Origin: Rachycentron canadum | Lineage: Eukaryota; Chordata; Actinopteri; Carangiformes; Rachycentridae | Direction: 5' to 3' | DNA: 64,000 bases | Assembly: GCA_038496675.1 (NCBI GenBank) | Contig: CM076663.1 | Location: 12,800,163-12,864,162 of the forward strand | Part shown: positions 50,401 to 59,953 of the stretch, in pieces | Layout of the letters: the number at the start of each line of letters is the position of its first letter | Numbering within the stretch: position 1 is the stretch's first letter | Notes under the pieces: generated by a model | Told to the model about the DNA's origin: nothing | Databases searched by the model: none | The model's input: the letters and a program-made list of their open reading frames with translations, nothing else | Made by a program: the position numbers and the translations under genes

Positions 50401-53400
50401 CCTGTGTTTCTTTCCAGACCTGTCGGCTGTTGTGCCATGTGTCGGGGACAGAGCCTCTCGAGATTACCTGCATACACGCTGAGGAGACCTTCCATGTCAT
50501 TGGTCCGCAGGTAACATTAATCCTCCCCAAATTTTCTGTATGGATTGTAGTTAATATCATGGCCCATTGACTTTCTGCGTAAATGGCAGCAAATGGGAAA
50601 GAAGAAAAGTCTAGCAAGGCATACAGGTTAACTTTAATGAAACTGAGAACCAGTTTGTTAAATTAATCACTTTTATTCCATGTCAGTGAAGTCAAACTGC
50701 TTCTCATGGTGGTCTGGGAGTGAAATCAAACTTGACTAATATTGTATATATACTCAGTCTGGAGAGAAAATAGACAAATTACCTCCCGTCTCCTCTGTCT
50801 ACCTCCTACACCTGCCATCCTTTTAAGATGGCTGAGAACATGCTGTCCACCTAGTCCCCCTATCTCAGGTCTAATTATGTTTGCTTTTGGAAACCATCCA
50901 TGCCAGTAATTATCCAGCAATGTAGAATGTTCCTGTCCTGCAGCGCTAATGTCAGGCCCCGCATGACTCTGCAGTAATGACTCCACTCCTAAGTTCAAAG
51001 GTCAACCAATCAATAACGCTGCAGTGCAGGGTGTCGGTGGTGATATCTCTCTGTCTGCCCATAGTAATAGAGGGTGGCCCAGAGGGTAATTGGCTATTAA
51101 ATACTACACTGTAGGGGATGGGCATATGATGTATGTGTGTGTACTTGCACAAGTTTGTTTGTATGTATGTGTGTGCTCATTTTCTTTCTTACTTTTAGAC
51201 TCATTAACAGTCTAGAGACCATATTTTATTGAACATATTACAAGTAATGTTACAATTCAGCCCCATATACACGTGATGAGTCCTGCACTGGAGATTTACT
51301 ACACTGTATTTTGTAAATCACAGATGATAAAGTCCAGTGCTTAAGTCCAGTGCTTAACTCTGTCAATTTCATAATGAACTCTGCATTTTATGTAAAAAGT
51401 TCATGTAATTTAAAATATGCAACTATTTGACTGCTGTGTTTCCAAACTTTGCTGGTGTGATTTAGTGAGAAATTCTCTATTTTTAGTTGGAATGATTCCA
51501 CAGTCTAATTTTTTGACTTTTGGAGAGTTTTTTTCATTATTACAGGTAGTGTGTCACTGTAATTTACATTAATAAAATGTTGTATTTGTAACTTTTAAGT
51601 TACCTATTCATATCCCCTTCATCAACGTCATTCCAGTTGCTACCTACATTTGTTTTACAGGGGGCAGTTATGAGTTTAGCAGTAATGGGTGTAATGAATG
51701 TGACAGTGGAGTAGAGGCTCTGATGTGAGCCCCATGAGAGTGAAGTTGGGTGTTTTACTGTTTTGCTGTGTTTGTGCTGATTAAAGAAGATTATTCTGAA
51801 AGAACTGTGGCTCACTTAATTACCCAAAGACCAGAGACACGATAGAAGCCCATTCATCAAGAAAACCGTGTTGTAGTCAGTTTTAGCATATTAAGACATA
51901 TTAATGACTCTAGGTTTAGTTATTGTACTAGCTGTATAAAAGGACTTGTTAGTTTGAGAAGTATAGCAGCCTTTAGGCTTTTTTTTTCCATTTTAGTTTT
52001 GCATCTACTAGTTAAATTCACTTGAATTGAAAATCACCACAGTCAGTGTCCTAGCTTTCTAGTTCAGGACAAGAATTACACCACATTTTGTTCCTCTGTC
52101 ATTTGCCTGCATAATTTGTTTTTTTTTTCTACTGCAGATTATCTCTGCAGCTCAGACGCTGGCCCTCCACCCATCCAGTAAGATCGCTAAGGAGAACCTG
52201 GAGGTGTTCTGCGAGGCTTGGGAGTCACAGCTGTGCGACATGGCCCTCCTACTAAGAGAGATCAACGATGTCTTTGAAGGCAGGCGAGGTGTGTTTTTGC
52301 TCAAATTAATGTATTTGGTTGCCTTTATGTGGGTGGCAGTGAAAACACACACGTAGTCTTTTGGAAGCAGAGAGAAACAGAAGTGAGTACAGGTAAAATG
52401 TGCTGTCTATGGCATCTTACCCCCAAATCATCAAATACTCTTAATGACTCCCTGGTGAATCATTTTGCAACCAAAAACTTAAACTAAGAAGTTAAAGTTT
52501 AGGCAAAGCAAGCACATGAATATAAAATTAATCATCAAGTACTGTGGGCAGTATTTTTTGAAAGGAACGTCAATGCCATTTAACACTCCTGCATTCATTC
52601 CTTCCCTGCACTTCTGCTCTTTTCATCATTGTGCCAGTTGCCTTAAGTGTCTAAGTCATGGTCAGTGCCTCTTACAAACTCAGCTGTTCGTATCCTCACT
52701 ACCAGAGAATCAGACAGAAAGTATGTGTAGATAGTCAAGCCTAAGTGACTGTGTGTGTATTTGTATCTACTGTATCTATTTGTCCATGTTTGCACAGATG
52801 TTTGTGATAGGGAGTGTTGCATTTAAGTACTGTCAACACACACTTGAAAGATAAATCTCAAAGACAGGGGGAAGCAGTTTTTGGCATATTTTGAAGACAT
52901 GGCTGCCCTCCAGAATGTATCTCTCACATAAAGTGCAGTAGATATTTTAAAGTGCATCTCGGAGGGTGAAAGGATCACATCCATCACAGTATTTCCATGA
53001 AGCCAAAAATGTTATATGGACACTGTGGAGAGATTTGCTTTTGTTATTTTAATCTTCCCCTATAAATATGTCAGAAGAGTTTATCGTGCCCGTAGTTGAT
53101 TGAGATGAACCGTGCTGTTCACATCTATTATGAAAGATAAAAATGTGTCAAAGGTGGATATTGATGAAAGCAAAACGATTTTAATGACCATAATTACCGA
53201 ATATGCATAATTTCCCACCCAAATTGTCTGAAAAGGGCTGGATATCTAAACACAGTATTCAAAGAGGAATAATAACAGCAGGGTATAATTTTTCTCTAAT
53301 TCACTCAGCTATCATTAAAACATTAGACATGATTATTTTATGGGGGTTTTTTTTATTCTTTTTTTTTTTAATGTATGATCTTAGGTTCAGATAACCACAA

Positions 53401-56400
53401 CAACTCTCTATTCATAGGAGACAAAAGACCTTATTTGTCACTTCCCAGACCTGGGGTGAGTATCACACCATCCATCCTCATGAATATTGCAATGATACAA
53501 TGGTTTGTAATCCTTTGATTAATGCCATTCTCTTTTCCCACAGAAACACTCAGCTAATTTGAAGACTGCCAAGGCTGTCAAATTGGATGCAGAGGTAGCA
53601 TACACCATAAACTCTGGCTTTCAGTGCAATACATCACGTCACGTCTTGCACCGTATTCTGACAGCAATATATTCATCTCCAGGAAACTTTGTGTCACTTG
53701 CCTCAAGAATTGATGGTGTTTGGATTCTAACAGGCTGCAATTTTGCTGCCCAGCAGTTTTACACAGGCTGTTCTACCACAGGAAGCAGAATTATGCTGAT
53801 TACAGAAGTTCTGAGTGTGTTAACAAATGAAAATAACCCTGCTTGCTAATATACATTTCTAACAGAACATCCATTATACATTAGTCTTTCCCATATAGAA
53901 TTACTTTGTGTGTTTCTTTCTCTGTGTGTGTGTGTGTTTGTGCAGGAACAGACAAGCATGGCAAAGCTGGGTCTGGAACTCCGTCTGCTGTCATCAGACG
54001 TGGACACAGAGGTGGAAAAGTGGGAGGAACAAGAACATGATATTGTCCGACAGAGCCAGAGCCTGGCCAGCATGGCCTACAACATGTACCTGTTCACCAG
54101 GTAGCCTATCAGTACCACACAGTCCACAGATACACACATGCTTGGATTTTATATTTGTAGCTTGCTGAACAGTTACATTAATTTCAGAGCTTAACATGGT
54201 AAAGTCTCTTAAGTATCCACATGAATCTCTTTAGAGGCTCAGTGTTAATGAGATTGCTGAGCCCCCAGCATCGATATATACCAGAGAAGCGAGTTCGAGG
54301 CACTGACAAACTTGACATGACTATGACTCATTCTGAAACTAAAATTGCTGCAATTTAGCAAAGTTACAGTTTTTGTTGATTGCTCTGGAGGTCATTTGTC
54401 CTGATTCATCTTTCTCATCCATATTTCCCTTCCTCATTTTCTCTGTTTCCCATATTGATTCCCCAGAGGGGAGGGACTGCTGAAAACAACACTAGATCTT
54501 TTTCATCAAGCTGAGGTATGTACATCTGCATCCACTAATCTCTCCTTCCCTTCACCCTCTGTTCTATTTTTCCTACCGTTTTATTGAAGTTATACCTGAA
54601 TATATCTGTTGTTGCACTAAACCAAAGACACGCTGGGGTTTGCAGACCAATAGGTAAGTAAATTCCAGTTTCCTCTCATTCACTACCCCTCAGATCTGAT
54701 AGGGCATGACAAAGACTTATCAGAATGATGGAAATATAATTCAGTATATTCCTGGCTTCTTCGGACACATGGGGTGATAACAAACACGGTTTCTCAGAGG
54801 GATGTATCGTATTGAATTGGAATCATTGCCAATAATGTGCAGTGCTTTGTAGAATCAGGGCCCAAAATGTCAGCCAGGATTTATTCCATTTGTGGTGAGC
54901 AGGAGAGATAAGAGAGGAAGAGGAAAGAGAGGAGAAGGAGACAGGAAGGCATACTGATAAGGAGCAAAGAAAAAGTAAAATCTCATAAGATTTACTGACG
55001 TGGTTTTTTTTGCACTTGAGTAAGTTCCTCGAGGAAGTTACAAGTAATTTTGCTTTGATTAGTGCACATTTTTTTGTTCTTTATTTCTAGGTTCTTTCTG
55101 AAGAGGGACTCCAGCTGTGCTCATCTCTTCACACCTTTTCCACTCAGGTATAGTATATAGTATAGCAAAGTTAATGCAAAGAATCTCTCCTGCTCAAGAA
55201 AAAAAAAAAACATACATTTTTGCACATTAAGCATTTTAGGAAAAAAATCAAACGCCCATTATAAAAGAGAAAGAAGACTGTGTATAAGTAGCAATAAAAC
55301 GAGTGAAGTGGAATATTAAAAAACAAACAAAAAAAGAAATATATCCTGTCTTCTCTGCTGGACTCTCCTTGACCACAGTATACTTATAGGAAGCTGTAGA
55401 AATCAACAGCAGTTTTTGCAGACACACATGCACACACATACACAGGCACCTGTGCCCTCATTCACGTTATGCCTCTCACACATACCCACCCATATCACCC
55501 ACTCTGGCATGCCATGGTGCCAGGTCTGCCTTTATAAATCACACAGTGAGAGCAGGAAATTAAGGCTGTCACACACTTTCACCGTCCTCTTTTCCTCTGA
55601 CTTGAGATCCAGCAAACAAACGTGCCCTCAGTGCCTTCCTTCCTCTTGCCCTCCACCAACTTCTTCTCCGGGTCCTCCAAGTTTAATTACATGGCTCTTT
55701 TTTTGACAGCCATTAACGACTGCCATTTGTCACTACTGTGTCTGTTCATGTGTATGTTTGTGCACTTGTGTGGAGGGGATTGAGGGGTGGGTGAGTTGAC
55801 TGTGATCGCCCAGGACTAATTCATAATCAGGAGCTCCAGCTCCAGCTCTCTCAACTTGCCTCACGCTTTCTAATTAATTACATCAAACAAACTGGTGCTG
55901 ATGGAGGCCCATAGTTCTTTGGCTCTCAACACACTTGTAGCACACCTGTGCTGCTCTCATTGAAAATTATGATACTATTTATGCAAATTAGCTTAATAAT
56001 TTTTAATTGAGGTTTAAGAGGTTTTATGTACTCTTGTCAGTCATGAATAGTGCTACCCTGAATAAAAGAGCTTGTGTTTTTAGGTCATTTGTAGCCTTGA
56101 GCACGAATGTAACTGAAACTGTTTGATGGTCCCTATGACTGGGGATTAACTCAGATGGATAATAGACTAGATCATGACCTGGTTGTTGCTGATGGATTAC
56201 ATCAAGCAACACTACAATCTAATTTATTTTGTCCTCCTTTTTTATGTTTGACCAAGTGCATTGTAAATCCATGCCAGTAAATCTACCAGTGTCTGTACTT
56301 ATTAACCCAGCCTCTGTGGATAATACCATCATAAACCATCTCTGCTGTCCTGATGTCTCCCTCTCTTTCTCACTGTTCCAGCTGGTTGATGAGGAAAAGT

Positions 56401-58169
56401 CTGTGGTGATGACAGAGATGGAGAAATTGGTGGCATTATGCCAACAGCTGCAGACAGGGACCAAGACTCCTGTACAGGGCAAGACTGCCACCTTCCAGAA
56501 GGTACCCACACTACGCCCACACTTTTTTTTTTGTTCTTGTTTGTGTGTATTGTTGTTATGAAAATGAATCAATGACTTGTTTTTGCCCTAAGACTATTCT
56601 GTTTGATTCTACATGAGTACTATAACATAGAGTATACTGAACACATCCACTGCAGTTTCTTTTCTTGAAGGGATGCTTTGACAACATCAAAACTACAACC
56701 CCAACAACATGCGGGTATCAGTGAAGCACTGAACGCACAATAGAGGATGACTAACTGTGTTACTTCATCACTGGCTGCGGCATAATCTTTGAATGATCTG
56801 CGAGTAACACCATTATTGAACACAGGGCACTAGATTAATGAATGTCTATGAGAAATTAATGAGCATCTTGGGCAGGGATGAGCTGCCTTAGGTCACCTTG
56901 TAATAAAGGCGAAGGTTGGAATCAAAAGGACAGGATAAAGAATAGCGCTTCGTCTGCTGATTAATGAGCATCTCTTTGATATGTATTTGCTCTCATCTCT
57001 CTGTCTCTCCATCCTGATGCTCACCTTATCATTCATCACCAACAGTAGAGTGTGTATCTTTCAGGGCTTGGTGGAGAACTGTTGAGGAAATGTGAATTTG
57101 TATGACAAATGCAGTTTAGATGGGGTGTGTGTGTGTTTGAGTTTGTACTCATCCATTTACATCCATCGTGTTTATCATCTAATACAGTGGTGTACAATTT
57201 TATTTCTTTGTCTTTAGGTGGACTCGTCCATTCAGACAACCAGAGGCATCTTGACATTGGTTGTCTCCCTCCTCCCGTTCTGTAACAAGCTCAACAAAAA
57301 GGTGATACCCACTGAACAGGTCTCATGATGAAATAAATGGCTCTCACAAGGAAATCTAGCAAAATATAAAGAAAGTAAAATTAAACCTGCAGTAGCTGAT
57401 TTTATTTCTGGACACTAACTGTGGCAAAAAAAATGTAAAATGCTTCCATACTTCAATTAACAGGCTTGATTGCTAGTATCCTTTACCATTTTTGTTTAAT
57501 GGTTTAGTTGACTGATAATACGACAGTAATACGTCAGACTGAATTTTAGGAGTGTCCTCTGCTGGTCCACAAGGCAAACCATTTAAAAGTGATTAGTTCA
57601 TAGAATTTGAACTATAAAACGAGTCATTACAGTTTGAACATTGCTCTCCTCAGGTTAAAATTTTGAACAATTTATCATTTGAGAACTTTAATTTCCAATA
57701 CAAAGCCATAGTACAGCGGATTTATTATCTTTTTCACTGAAAACTGCTGCTGGTGTCTTAAAATGACTGAGAGCTGTGTTACCAGCTGTATAAGTAAAAC
57801 TATGAGCAGAGAGAAGTGGAGGAAAACTTCTATTGGGTGATAATTCTCTTACTACCTTTTGACACAGTAGTTAGTGATCCATTAATTTGAAAATATTTTA
57901 TTTACAGTAATTATAACTTTAATAATAACTATTTAGAAGTGAAATGTTTTAGATTAGTTTTTCATATTTTGTGACTTTCATTTTCTGTTAATTTGTAGTA
58001 CAAGTCAGAGAGGAGTAGCTTGGGTTCCCCACATGACTGGAGAGAGAGGCAGGATGTTTCCACACCTGTCAAAGAGGAGGGAGCTCTCAACAGCAAGAAC
58101 AGCAATGGCTTTGGTGTAAAATCCTTGGAGCAACACATGGCCAGTCTCAACCTGCTGGAGAGCAAATAA
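14915..58169 (+). CDS. ctnnal1: Alpha-catulin (catenin alpha-like 1), complete, 19 coding exons
   Basis: Alpha-catulin is a vinculin/alpha-catenin family scaffold. Known mammalian roles include binding the Rho exchange factor Lbc, IKK-beta/NF-kB signalling and the dystrobrevin complex at the membrane. Exons: 14915-15010, 40348-40537, 43989-44176, 45140-45259, 46639-46728, 46995-47165, 48022-48222, 49249-49335, 49627-49785, 50418-50510, 52138-52288, 53418-53455, 53544-53594, 53946-54100, 54467-54515, 55091-55147, 56382-56501, 57218-57301, 57999-58169. They join to 756 codons plus TAA (human about 734). Conserved stretches include [60 protein letters not shown] and [17 protein letters not shown]. 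It is the expected all-helical vinculin fold, with no signal peptide or membrane segment. All junctions are GT-AG. The C-terminal about 56 residues (last exon) are poorly conserved with human. The gene is tail-to-tail with abitram. Confidence 0.96.
15908..15927 (+). repeat. Poly-T run in ctnnal1 intron 1
   Basis: About 20 uninterrupted T residues. A similar T-rich run at 40237-40260 lies about 90 bases upstream of exon 2. Confidence 0.9.
17799..17825 (+). repeat. TCCTC pentanucleotide repeat
   Basis: Five perfect TCCTC copies in intron 1. Confidence 0.93.
26634..26662 (+). mobile_element. Possible Tc1/mariner-like terminal repeat remnant
   Basis: The segment reads, on the minus strand, TACAGCACCAGTCAAAAGTT followed by TGGACATAC. 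This resembles a terminal-repeat motif (CAGTACCAGTCAAAAGTTTGGACACAC) that recurs in teleost genomes. It ends in a TA dinucleotide, the expected target site. I could not find the partner repeat upstream, so only one end is visible. Family assignment is from memory and tentative. Confidence 0.4.
32543..32612 (+). repeat. GT microsatellite grading into GTGTGC repeats
   Basis: About 25 GT copies followed by GTGTGC units, in ctnnal1 intron 1. Confidence 0.96.
38853..38907 (+). repeat. 55-bp duplicated segment, copy 1
   Basis: Starts CTGCAGCATAATTATAGTGT. It matches 40088-40142 at about 52 of 55 positions in the same orientation. Confidence 0.85.
40088..40142 (+). repeat. 55-bp duplicated segment, copy 2
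   Basis: Partner of 38853-38907, 1235 bases downstream and about 200 bases before exon 2. Flanks do not match between copies. Confidence 0.85.
40348..40537 (+). CDS. ctnnal1: ctnnal1 coding exon 2 (residues 33-96)
   Basis: Acceptor CTGCAG at 40347, donor GTAGGC at 40538. Encodes [17 protein letters not shown] and [20 protein letters not shown]. 190 bases. Confidence 0.95.
41343..41409 (+). repeat. GGAT tetranucleotide repeat, about 17 copies
   Basis: Perfect GGAT array in intron 2. Such arrays often form the 3' tails of teleost LINEs, but the upstream flank shows no LINE body I recognise. Confidence 0.96.
42001..42059 (+). repeat. GT microsatellite with one interruption
   Basis: About 29 GT units broken by one extra T at about 42025, in intron 2. 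Confidence 0.96.
43564..43750 (-). mobile_element. Degenerate teleost non-LTR retrotransposon (LINE) 3' fragment
   Basis: Plus-strand sequence beginning CCATCCATCCTTCCATTTTC, then TGGCAGCAGGCAAAGCAAAG, then CTGGGGGATCCCAAGGCG and CTCTCAGGCCAGATGGGATA, resembles a very common teleost interspersed repeat whose sense strand ends in ATGGATGG tails. The element therefore lies on the minus strand with its 3' end at about 43564. I attribute it to an L2/CR1/Rex-type LINE from memory; the clade is not certain. It is old, with no intact open frame. Confidence 0.6.
43989..44176 (+). CDS. ctnnal1: ctnnal1 coding exon 3 (residues 96-158)
   Basis: Acceptor TTTCAG, donor GTGAGC. Encodes [20 protein letters not shown] then [10 protein letters not shown], highly conserved. 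188 bases. Confidence 0.96.
44236..44327 (+). repeat. Compound repeat: 61-base unit present twice
   Basis: GATAATGGGTCCACACATAA plus ATACATGCAC occurs at 44236 and again at 44297, each embedded in CA repeats; the period is 61 bases. The CA run between the copies is 44263-44296. Confidence 0.93.
44338..44412 (+). repeat. CA microsatellite, about 37 copies
   Basis: The longest pure dinucleotide run in the window, 75 bases, in intron 3. Confidence 0.97.
44423..44454 (+). repeat. Perfect 14-bp inverted repeat with 4-base loop
   Basis: CTCCTTCAGAGAGC, loop ACTG, then the exact reverse complement. It starts 10 bases after the long CA tract. Confidence 0.95.
45140..45259 (+). CDS. ctnnal1: ctnnal1 coding exon 4 (residues 159-198)
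   Basis: Acceptor TTCACAG, donor GTGAGT. Encodes [20 protein letters not shown] then LTGDRQN. 120 bases. Confidence 0.96.
45260..46638 (+). other. ctnnal1 intron 4
   Basis: No gene. A short tandem copy of AAGGTTTCCTCAAA lies near 45622-45650 and a GT/GTAT stretch immediately precedes exon 5. Confidence 0.8.
46639..46728 (+). CDS. ctnnal1: ctnnal1 coding exon 5 (residues 199-228)
   Basis: Acceptor GTGTAG directly after a GT-rich stretch, donor GTAAAC. Encodes [20 protein letters not shown] then [10 protein letters not shown]. 90 bases. Confidence 0.96.
46995..47165 (+). CDS. ctnnal1: ctnnal1 coding exon 6 (residues 229-285)
   Basis: Acceptor CCAAAG, donor GTAGCA. Encodes [19 protein letters not shown] and the [10 protein letters not shown] end. 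171 bases. Confidence 0.95.
47166..48021 (+). other. ctnnal1 intron 6
   Basis: AT-rich intron; nothing recognised. Confidence 0.85.
48022..48222 (+). CDS. ctnnal1: ctnnal1 coding exon 7 (residues 286-352)
   Basis: Acceptor CTCCAG, donor GTAAGT. Contains [11 protein letters not shown] and [20 protein letters not shown]. 201 bases. The intron starts with a short GTTGGCACAA tandem repeat. Confidence 0.95.
48223..49248 (+). other. ctnnal1 intron 7
   Basis: Starts with tandem GTTGGCACAA copies and has a short CA run near 48428-48444; nothing else. Confidence 0.85.
49249..49335 (+). CDS. ctnnal1: ctnnal1 coding exon 8 (residues 353-381)
   Basis: Acceptor lies in GAGCAGCAG. I place the junction before 49249 so that the exon starts QSLHAK, parallel to human QSKKTK; starts at 49246 or 49252 would add or remove one Gln. 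Donor GTGAGC. 87 bases. Confidence 0.88.
49627..49785 (+). CDS. ctnnal1: ctnnal1 coding exon 9 (residues 382-434)
   Basis: Acceptor CTTCAG after a long pyrimidine-rich tract, donor GTAGGC. Encodes [20 protein letters not shown]. 159 bases. Confidence 0.95.
49786..50417 (+). other. ctnnal1 intron 9
   Basis: Contains a short GTAT-rich stretch near 50225-50248; no gene. Confidence 0.85.
50418..50510 (+). CDS. ctnnal1: ctnnal1 coding exon 10 (residues 435-465)
   Basis: Acceptor TTCCAG, donor GTAACA. Encodes [20 protein letters not shown], one of the best conserved segments. 93 bases. Confidence 0.96.
50511..52137 (+). other. ctnnal1 intron 10
   Basis: No gene. Perfect tandem pair of AAGTCCAGTGCTT at 51330-51355. 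Confidence 0.85.
52138..52288 (+). CDS. ctnnal1: ctnnal1 coding exon 11 (residues 466-516)
   Basis: Acceptor CTGCAG, donor GTGTGT (weaker consensus after GT). Encodes [20 protein letters not shown] and [13 protein letters not shown]. 151 bases. Confidence 0.95.
52289..53417 (+). other. ctnnal1 intron 11
   Basis: AT-rich with T-rich stretches near 53346-53370; no gene or recognised repeat. Confidence 0.85.
53418..53455 (+). CDS. ctnnal1: ctnnal1 coding exon 12 (residues 516-528), 38 bases
   Basis: Micro-sized exon: acceptor TTCATAG, donor GTGAGT. Encodes [13 protein letters not shown], parallel to human GEKYGYLSLPKP. 38 bases restore phase 0. Too short for open-frame searches. Confidence 0.9.
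53544..53594 (+). CDS. ctnnal1: ctnnal1 coding exon 13 (residues 529-545), 51 bases
   Basis: Acceptor CCCACAG, donor GTAGCA. Encodes [17 protein letters not shown]. This sits in the poorly conserved linker; human has a similar Lys-rich linker. The exon is supported by strong splice sites and frame continuity. Confidence 0.8.
53595..53945 (+). other. ctnnal1 intron 13
   Basis: 351-base intron whose first part stays open in frame with exon 13 (see findings); ends in a GT-rich tract before the acceptor. Confidence 0.8.
53946..54100 (+). CDS. ctnnal1: ctnnal1 coding exon 14 (residues 546-597)
   Basis: Acceptor GTGCAG after a GT stretch, donor GTAGCC. Encodes [20 protein letters not shown] and [11 protein letters not shown]. 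155 bases. Confidence 0.95.
54101..54466 (+). other. ctnnal1 intron 14
   Basis: Ordinary short intron; nothing recognised. Confidence 0.85.
54467..54515 (+). CDS. ctnnal1: ctnnal1 coding exon 15 (residues 597-613), 49 bases
   Basis: Acceptor CCCCAG, donor GTATGT. Encodes [16 protein letters not shown], matching human RGEGPLKTSQDLIHQLE. Confidence 0.93.
54516..55090 (+). other. ctnnal1 intron 15
   Basis: Carries a plus-strand purine-rich tract at about 54896-54950; no gene. Confidence 0.8.
55091..55147 (+). CDS. ctnnal1: ctnnal1 coding exon 16 (residues 614-632), 57 bases
   Basis: Acceptor TTCTAG, donor GTATAG. Encodes [19 protein letters not shown], matching human VFAAEGLKLTSSVQAFSKQ. Confidence 0.92.
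55148..56381 (+). other. ctnnal1 intron 16
   Basis: No gene or recognised repeat; an A-run at 55200-55210. Confidence 0.85.
56382..56501 (+). CDS. ctnnal1: ctnnal1 coding exon 17 (residues 633-672)
   Basis: Acceptor TTCCAG, donor GTACCC. Encodes [20 protein letters not shown], parallel to human INKLIPLCHQLQTVTKTSLQ. 120 bases. Confidence 0.93.
56502..57217 (+). other. ctnnal1 intron 17
   Basis: No gene or recognised repeat. Confidence 0.85.
57218..57301 (+). CDS. ctnnal1: ctnnal1 coding exon 18 (residues 673-700)
   Basis: Acceptor CTTTAG, donor GTGATA. Encodes [20 protein letters not shown], the last helix shared with human. 84 bases. Confidence 0.91.
57302..57998 (+). other. ctnnal1 intron 18
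   Basis: No gene or recognised repeat. A near-match to the CTCF core lies at 57552-57565, minus strand, with one mismatch. Confidence 0.8.
57999..58169 (+). CDS. ctnnal1: ctnnal1 coding exon 19 (residues 701-756) and stop
   Basis: Acceptor TTTGTAG, then 56 codons and TAA at 58167-58169. The tail is hydrophilic ([17 protein letters not shown]) and ends [13 protein letters not shown]; it does not resemble the human C-terminus beyond general polarity. Frame continuity and the good acceptor support it. The end of the exon lies inside a tandem duplication (see findings). Confidence 0.86.
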   Translation, partial: YKSERSSLGSPHDWRERQDVSTPVKEEGALNSKNSNGFGVKSLEQHMASLNLLESK

Positions 58170-58277
58170 TCCAGGAAACAGACAACTCCTTTTTTTGTTT
58201 ACTATTCTCCCTCAAAGCAGCACATAGATCACCTCACCTTTCTGGAGAACACATAATCCAGGAAATACTTAACTCCC
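58131..58277 (+). repeat. Diverged tandem duplication across the ctnnal1 stop codon
   Basis: 58131-58190 and 58218-58277 align without gaps at about 43 of 60 positions (offset 87 bases), including ATAATCCAGGAAA in both. Copy 1 encodes the last residues and TAA; copy 2 is in the 3' UTR. Confidence 0.75.
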
Positions 58278-59700
58278 CTCATTGTCATGCACCCACCATA
58301 GAGTGGGTGAGAGCTGTGGGGTGAAGATGGTTGCCTTGGGTCAGTCAGAGTTTGAATTTGCTGTCTGAATGATAAATTAAAAGGTTCACTAGAAAAAAGC
58401 AGATCTAAGCTCTCTATGGCCAGGGGCAGTTTTACCCCAGGGTAGCTTGTTACCTGAAGCACCAGATCCACTCCAGTCCACAAGATGGAGACAATCAACC
58501 GATACTAGGACTTTGCCATTAGCAGTGAGCCTCCTTAGTAAGAGGTCAGGCACAAGCCTGATTTTTGAATCATTTTTATCACTTATCTAGCTATGGGGTT
58601 GATAAACTGATCATAGGTCAGGGAGGAGCTACACTACATGCTCGGCCATACATCTGTCTTCACTACGTGCCTCTGTGTAACAAGCCTACTTGCTCTTTGG
58701 TGTACTGTAAACATATTGCACGTTAGCCAAATGTTAAAAAAAAAACTGAACTGGCTGAAAACCCACAATGCATGATGTCATCATTGCCAAACCATTGTTC
58801 GAGTCTCTTACAGTTAATGTGCCATAGGCTTGTAATTTTATCTTGTCATGTAATTTTAACCATAGTGGTCAATTGTCTGCCACTGTAGTCAGTGCATATT
58901 GAGTATTTTAAAAGTTGATCACACCATGATTAATGTCTAATTTTCATAGGATCTCCTATGGAATATTCCCCATGTGCCATGATAGTAAGAAAATGCAAAA
59001 AGAAAAAAAGAAAAAAAAATCACTATTTAATGCCAAATATGATTGTCCTCATGAAGATGCTGTGTTCTTCAGCTTGCTACTAGTCTGAAAAATTAAGCTC
59101 TTATTCTTCCAGTGTTAATTAGTGGAGACATTTTAATTTGGGCCTGGTTTCTCCAAATAGTCATCTGGTTAAGTCTCATTTTATCATTAACATGCTTTTG
59201 GGAAATTGGGACCTTATTTTATCAAAACCACTTTATGCGTTAACTGTTATTCTCCTTTTTCCCCATCACAAAAGAAATGAAAGATTATTCTGAAGTGACA
59301 TGTGTCAAATGGAGCCTTGAAGTGTACTTGTTATGAAGACTATCATTGTGAAGCTGCCTAGTAGACCAATATGTATTAAATGGTATATGGTATATATAAT
59401 CTGGTACTTGAATCATATATAGATATACATATATATATACTTTGGTACTAGGTGAGGGTGTGATAATGACCGAAATGAATAACATGCATTAAGCTTTAGA
59501 GATTATTTGTACTGCGTGAGAGCAGCTAAGGATGCTGAGTATTGTAGTGGCTCTACGGATGTGAAGAAATCATAGATCTAGTTTTGGATCAAATATTCTT
59601 TTGACAATTGAAAGGTTAAAGTGACACAAAAAAATAAACAATATTTTTCTTAAGTCTGTGTTGCTTGTTGTTAATATTTTTCTAATAAAAAAAAGGTTTT
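58170..59700 (+). other. ctnnal1: Probable ctnnal1 3' UTR
   Basis: AT-rich sequence after the stop. Candidate poly(A) signals AATAAA occur at 59633-59638 and 59684-59689; further AATAAA copies at 59780-59789 would extend the transcript toward abitram. The end is inferred, not observed. Confidence 0.5.
59684..59689 (+). terminator. Candidate ctnnal1 poly(A) signal AATAAA
   Basis: Canonical hexamer about 1.5 kb after the stop, followed by A- and T-rich sequence. An equally canonical copy lies at 59633-59638; which is used cannot be decided here. Confidence 0.45.
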
Positions 59701-59953
59701 TTTGTGCATTTAATTACATAATTCAAAATAATGTCATGCCATCCTCCATTTAATTGTTCTTCAAATTACAAAAACAAACAATAAATAAAGCACAATAATG
59801 AAAAACACTATATTTAGTCGAGAGGCACAGTGCAAGTAAATGTCACTTTACAGGACAGCATCCAAAGTTTTTACCCTACCTGGTGGGATTTAAAGGAAGA
59901 TGAGCTCTTCCAAAACAGTTCTGACTTCGACAAGGACAGAACATGAATCCCTG

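Noticed and set aside
54283..54310. GTTCGAGGC, resembling a tRNA B box.
   Set aside because: No A box at the right distance and no cloverleaf can be drawn; not a tRNA gene.
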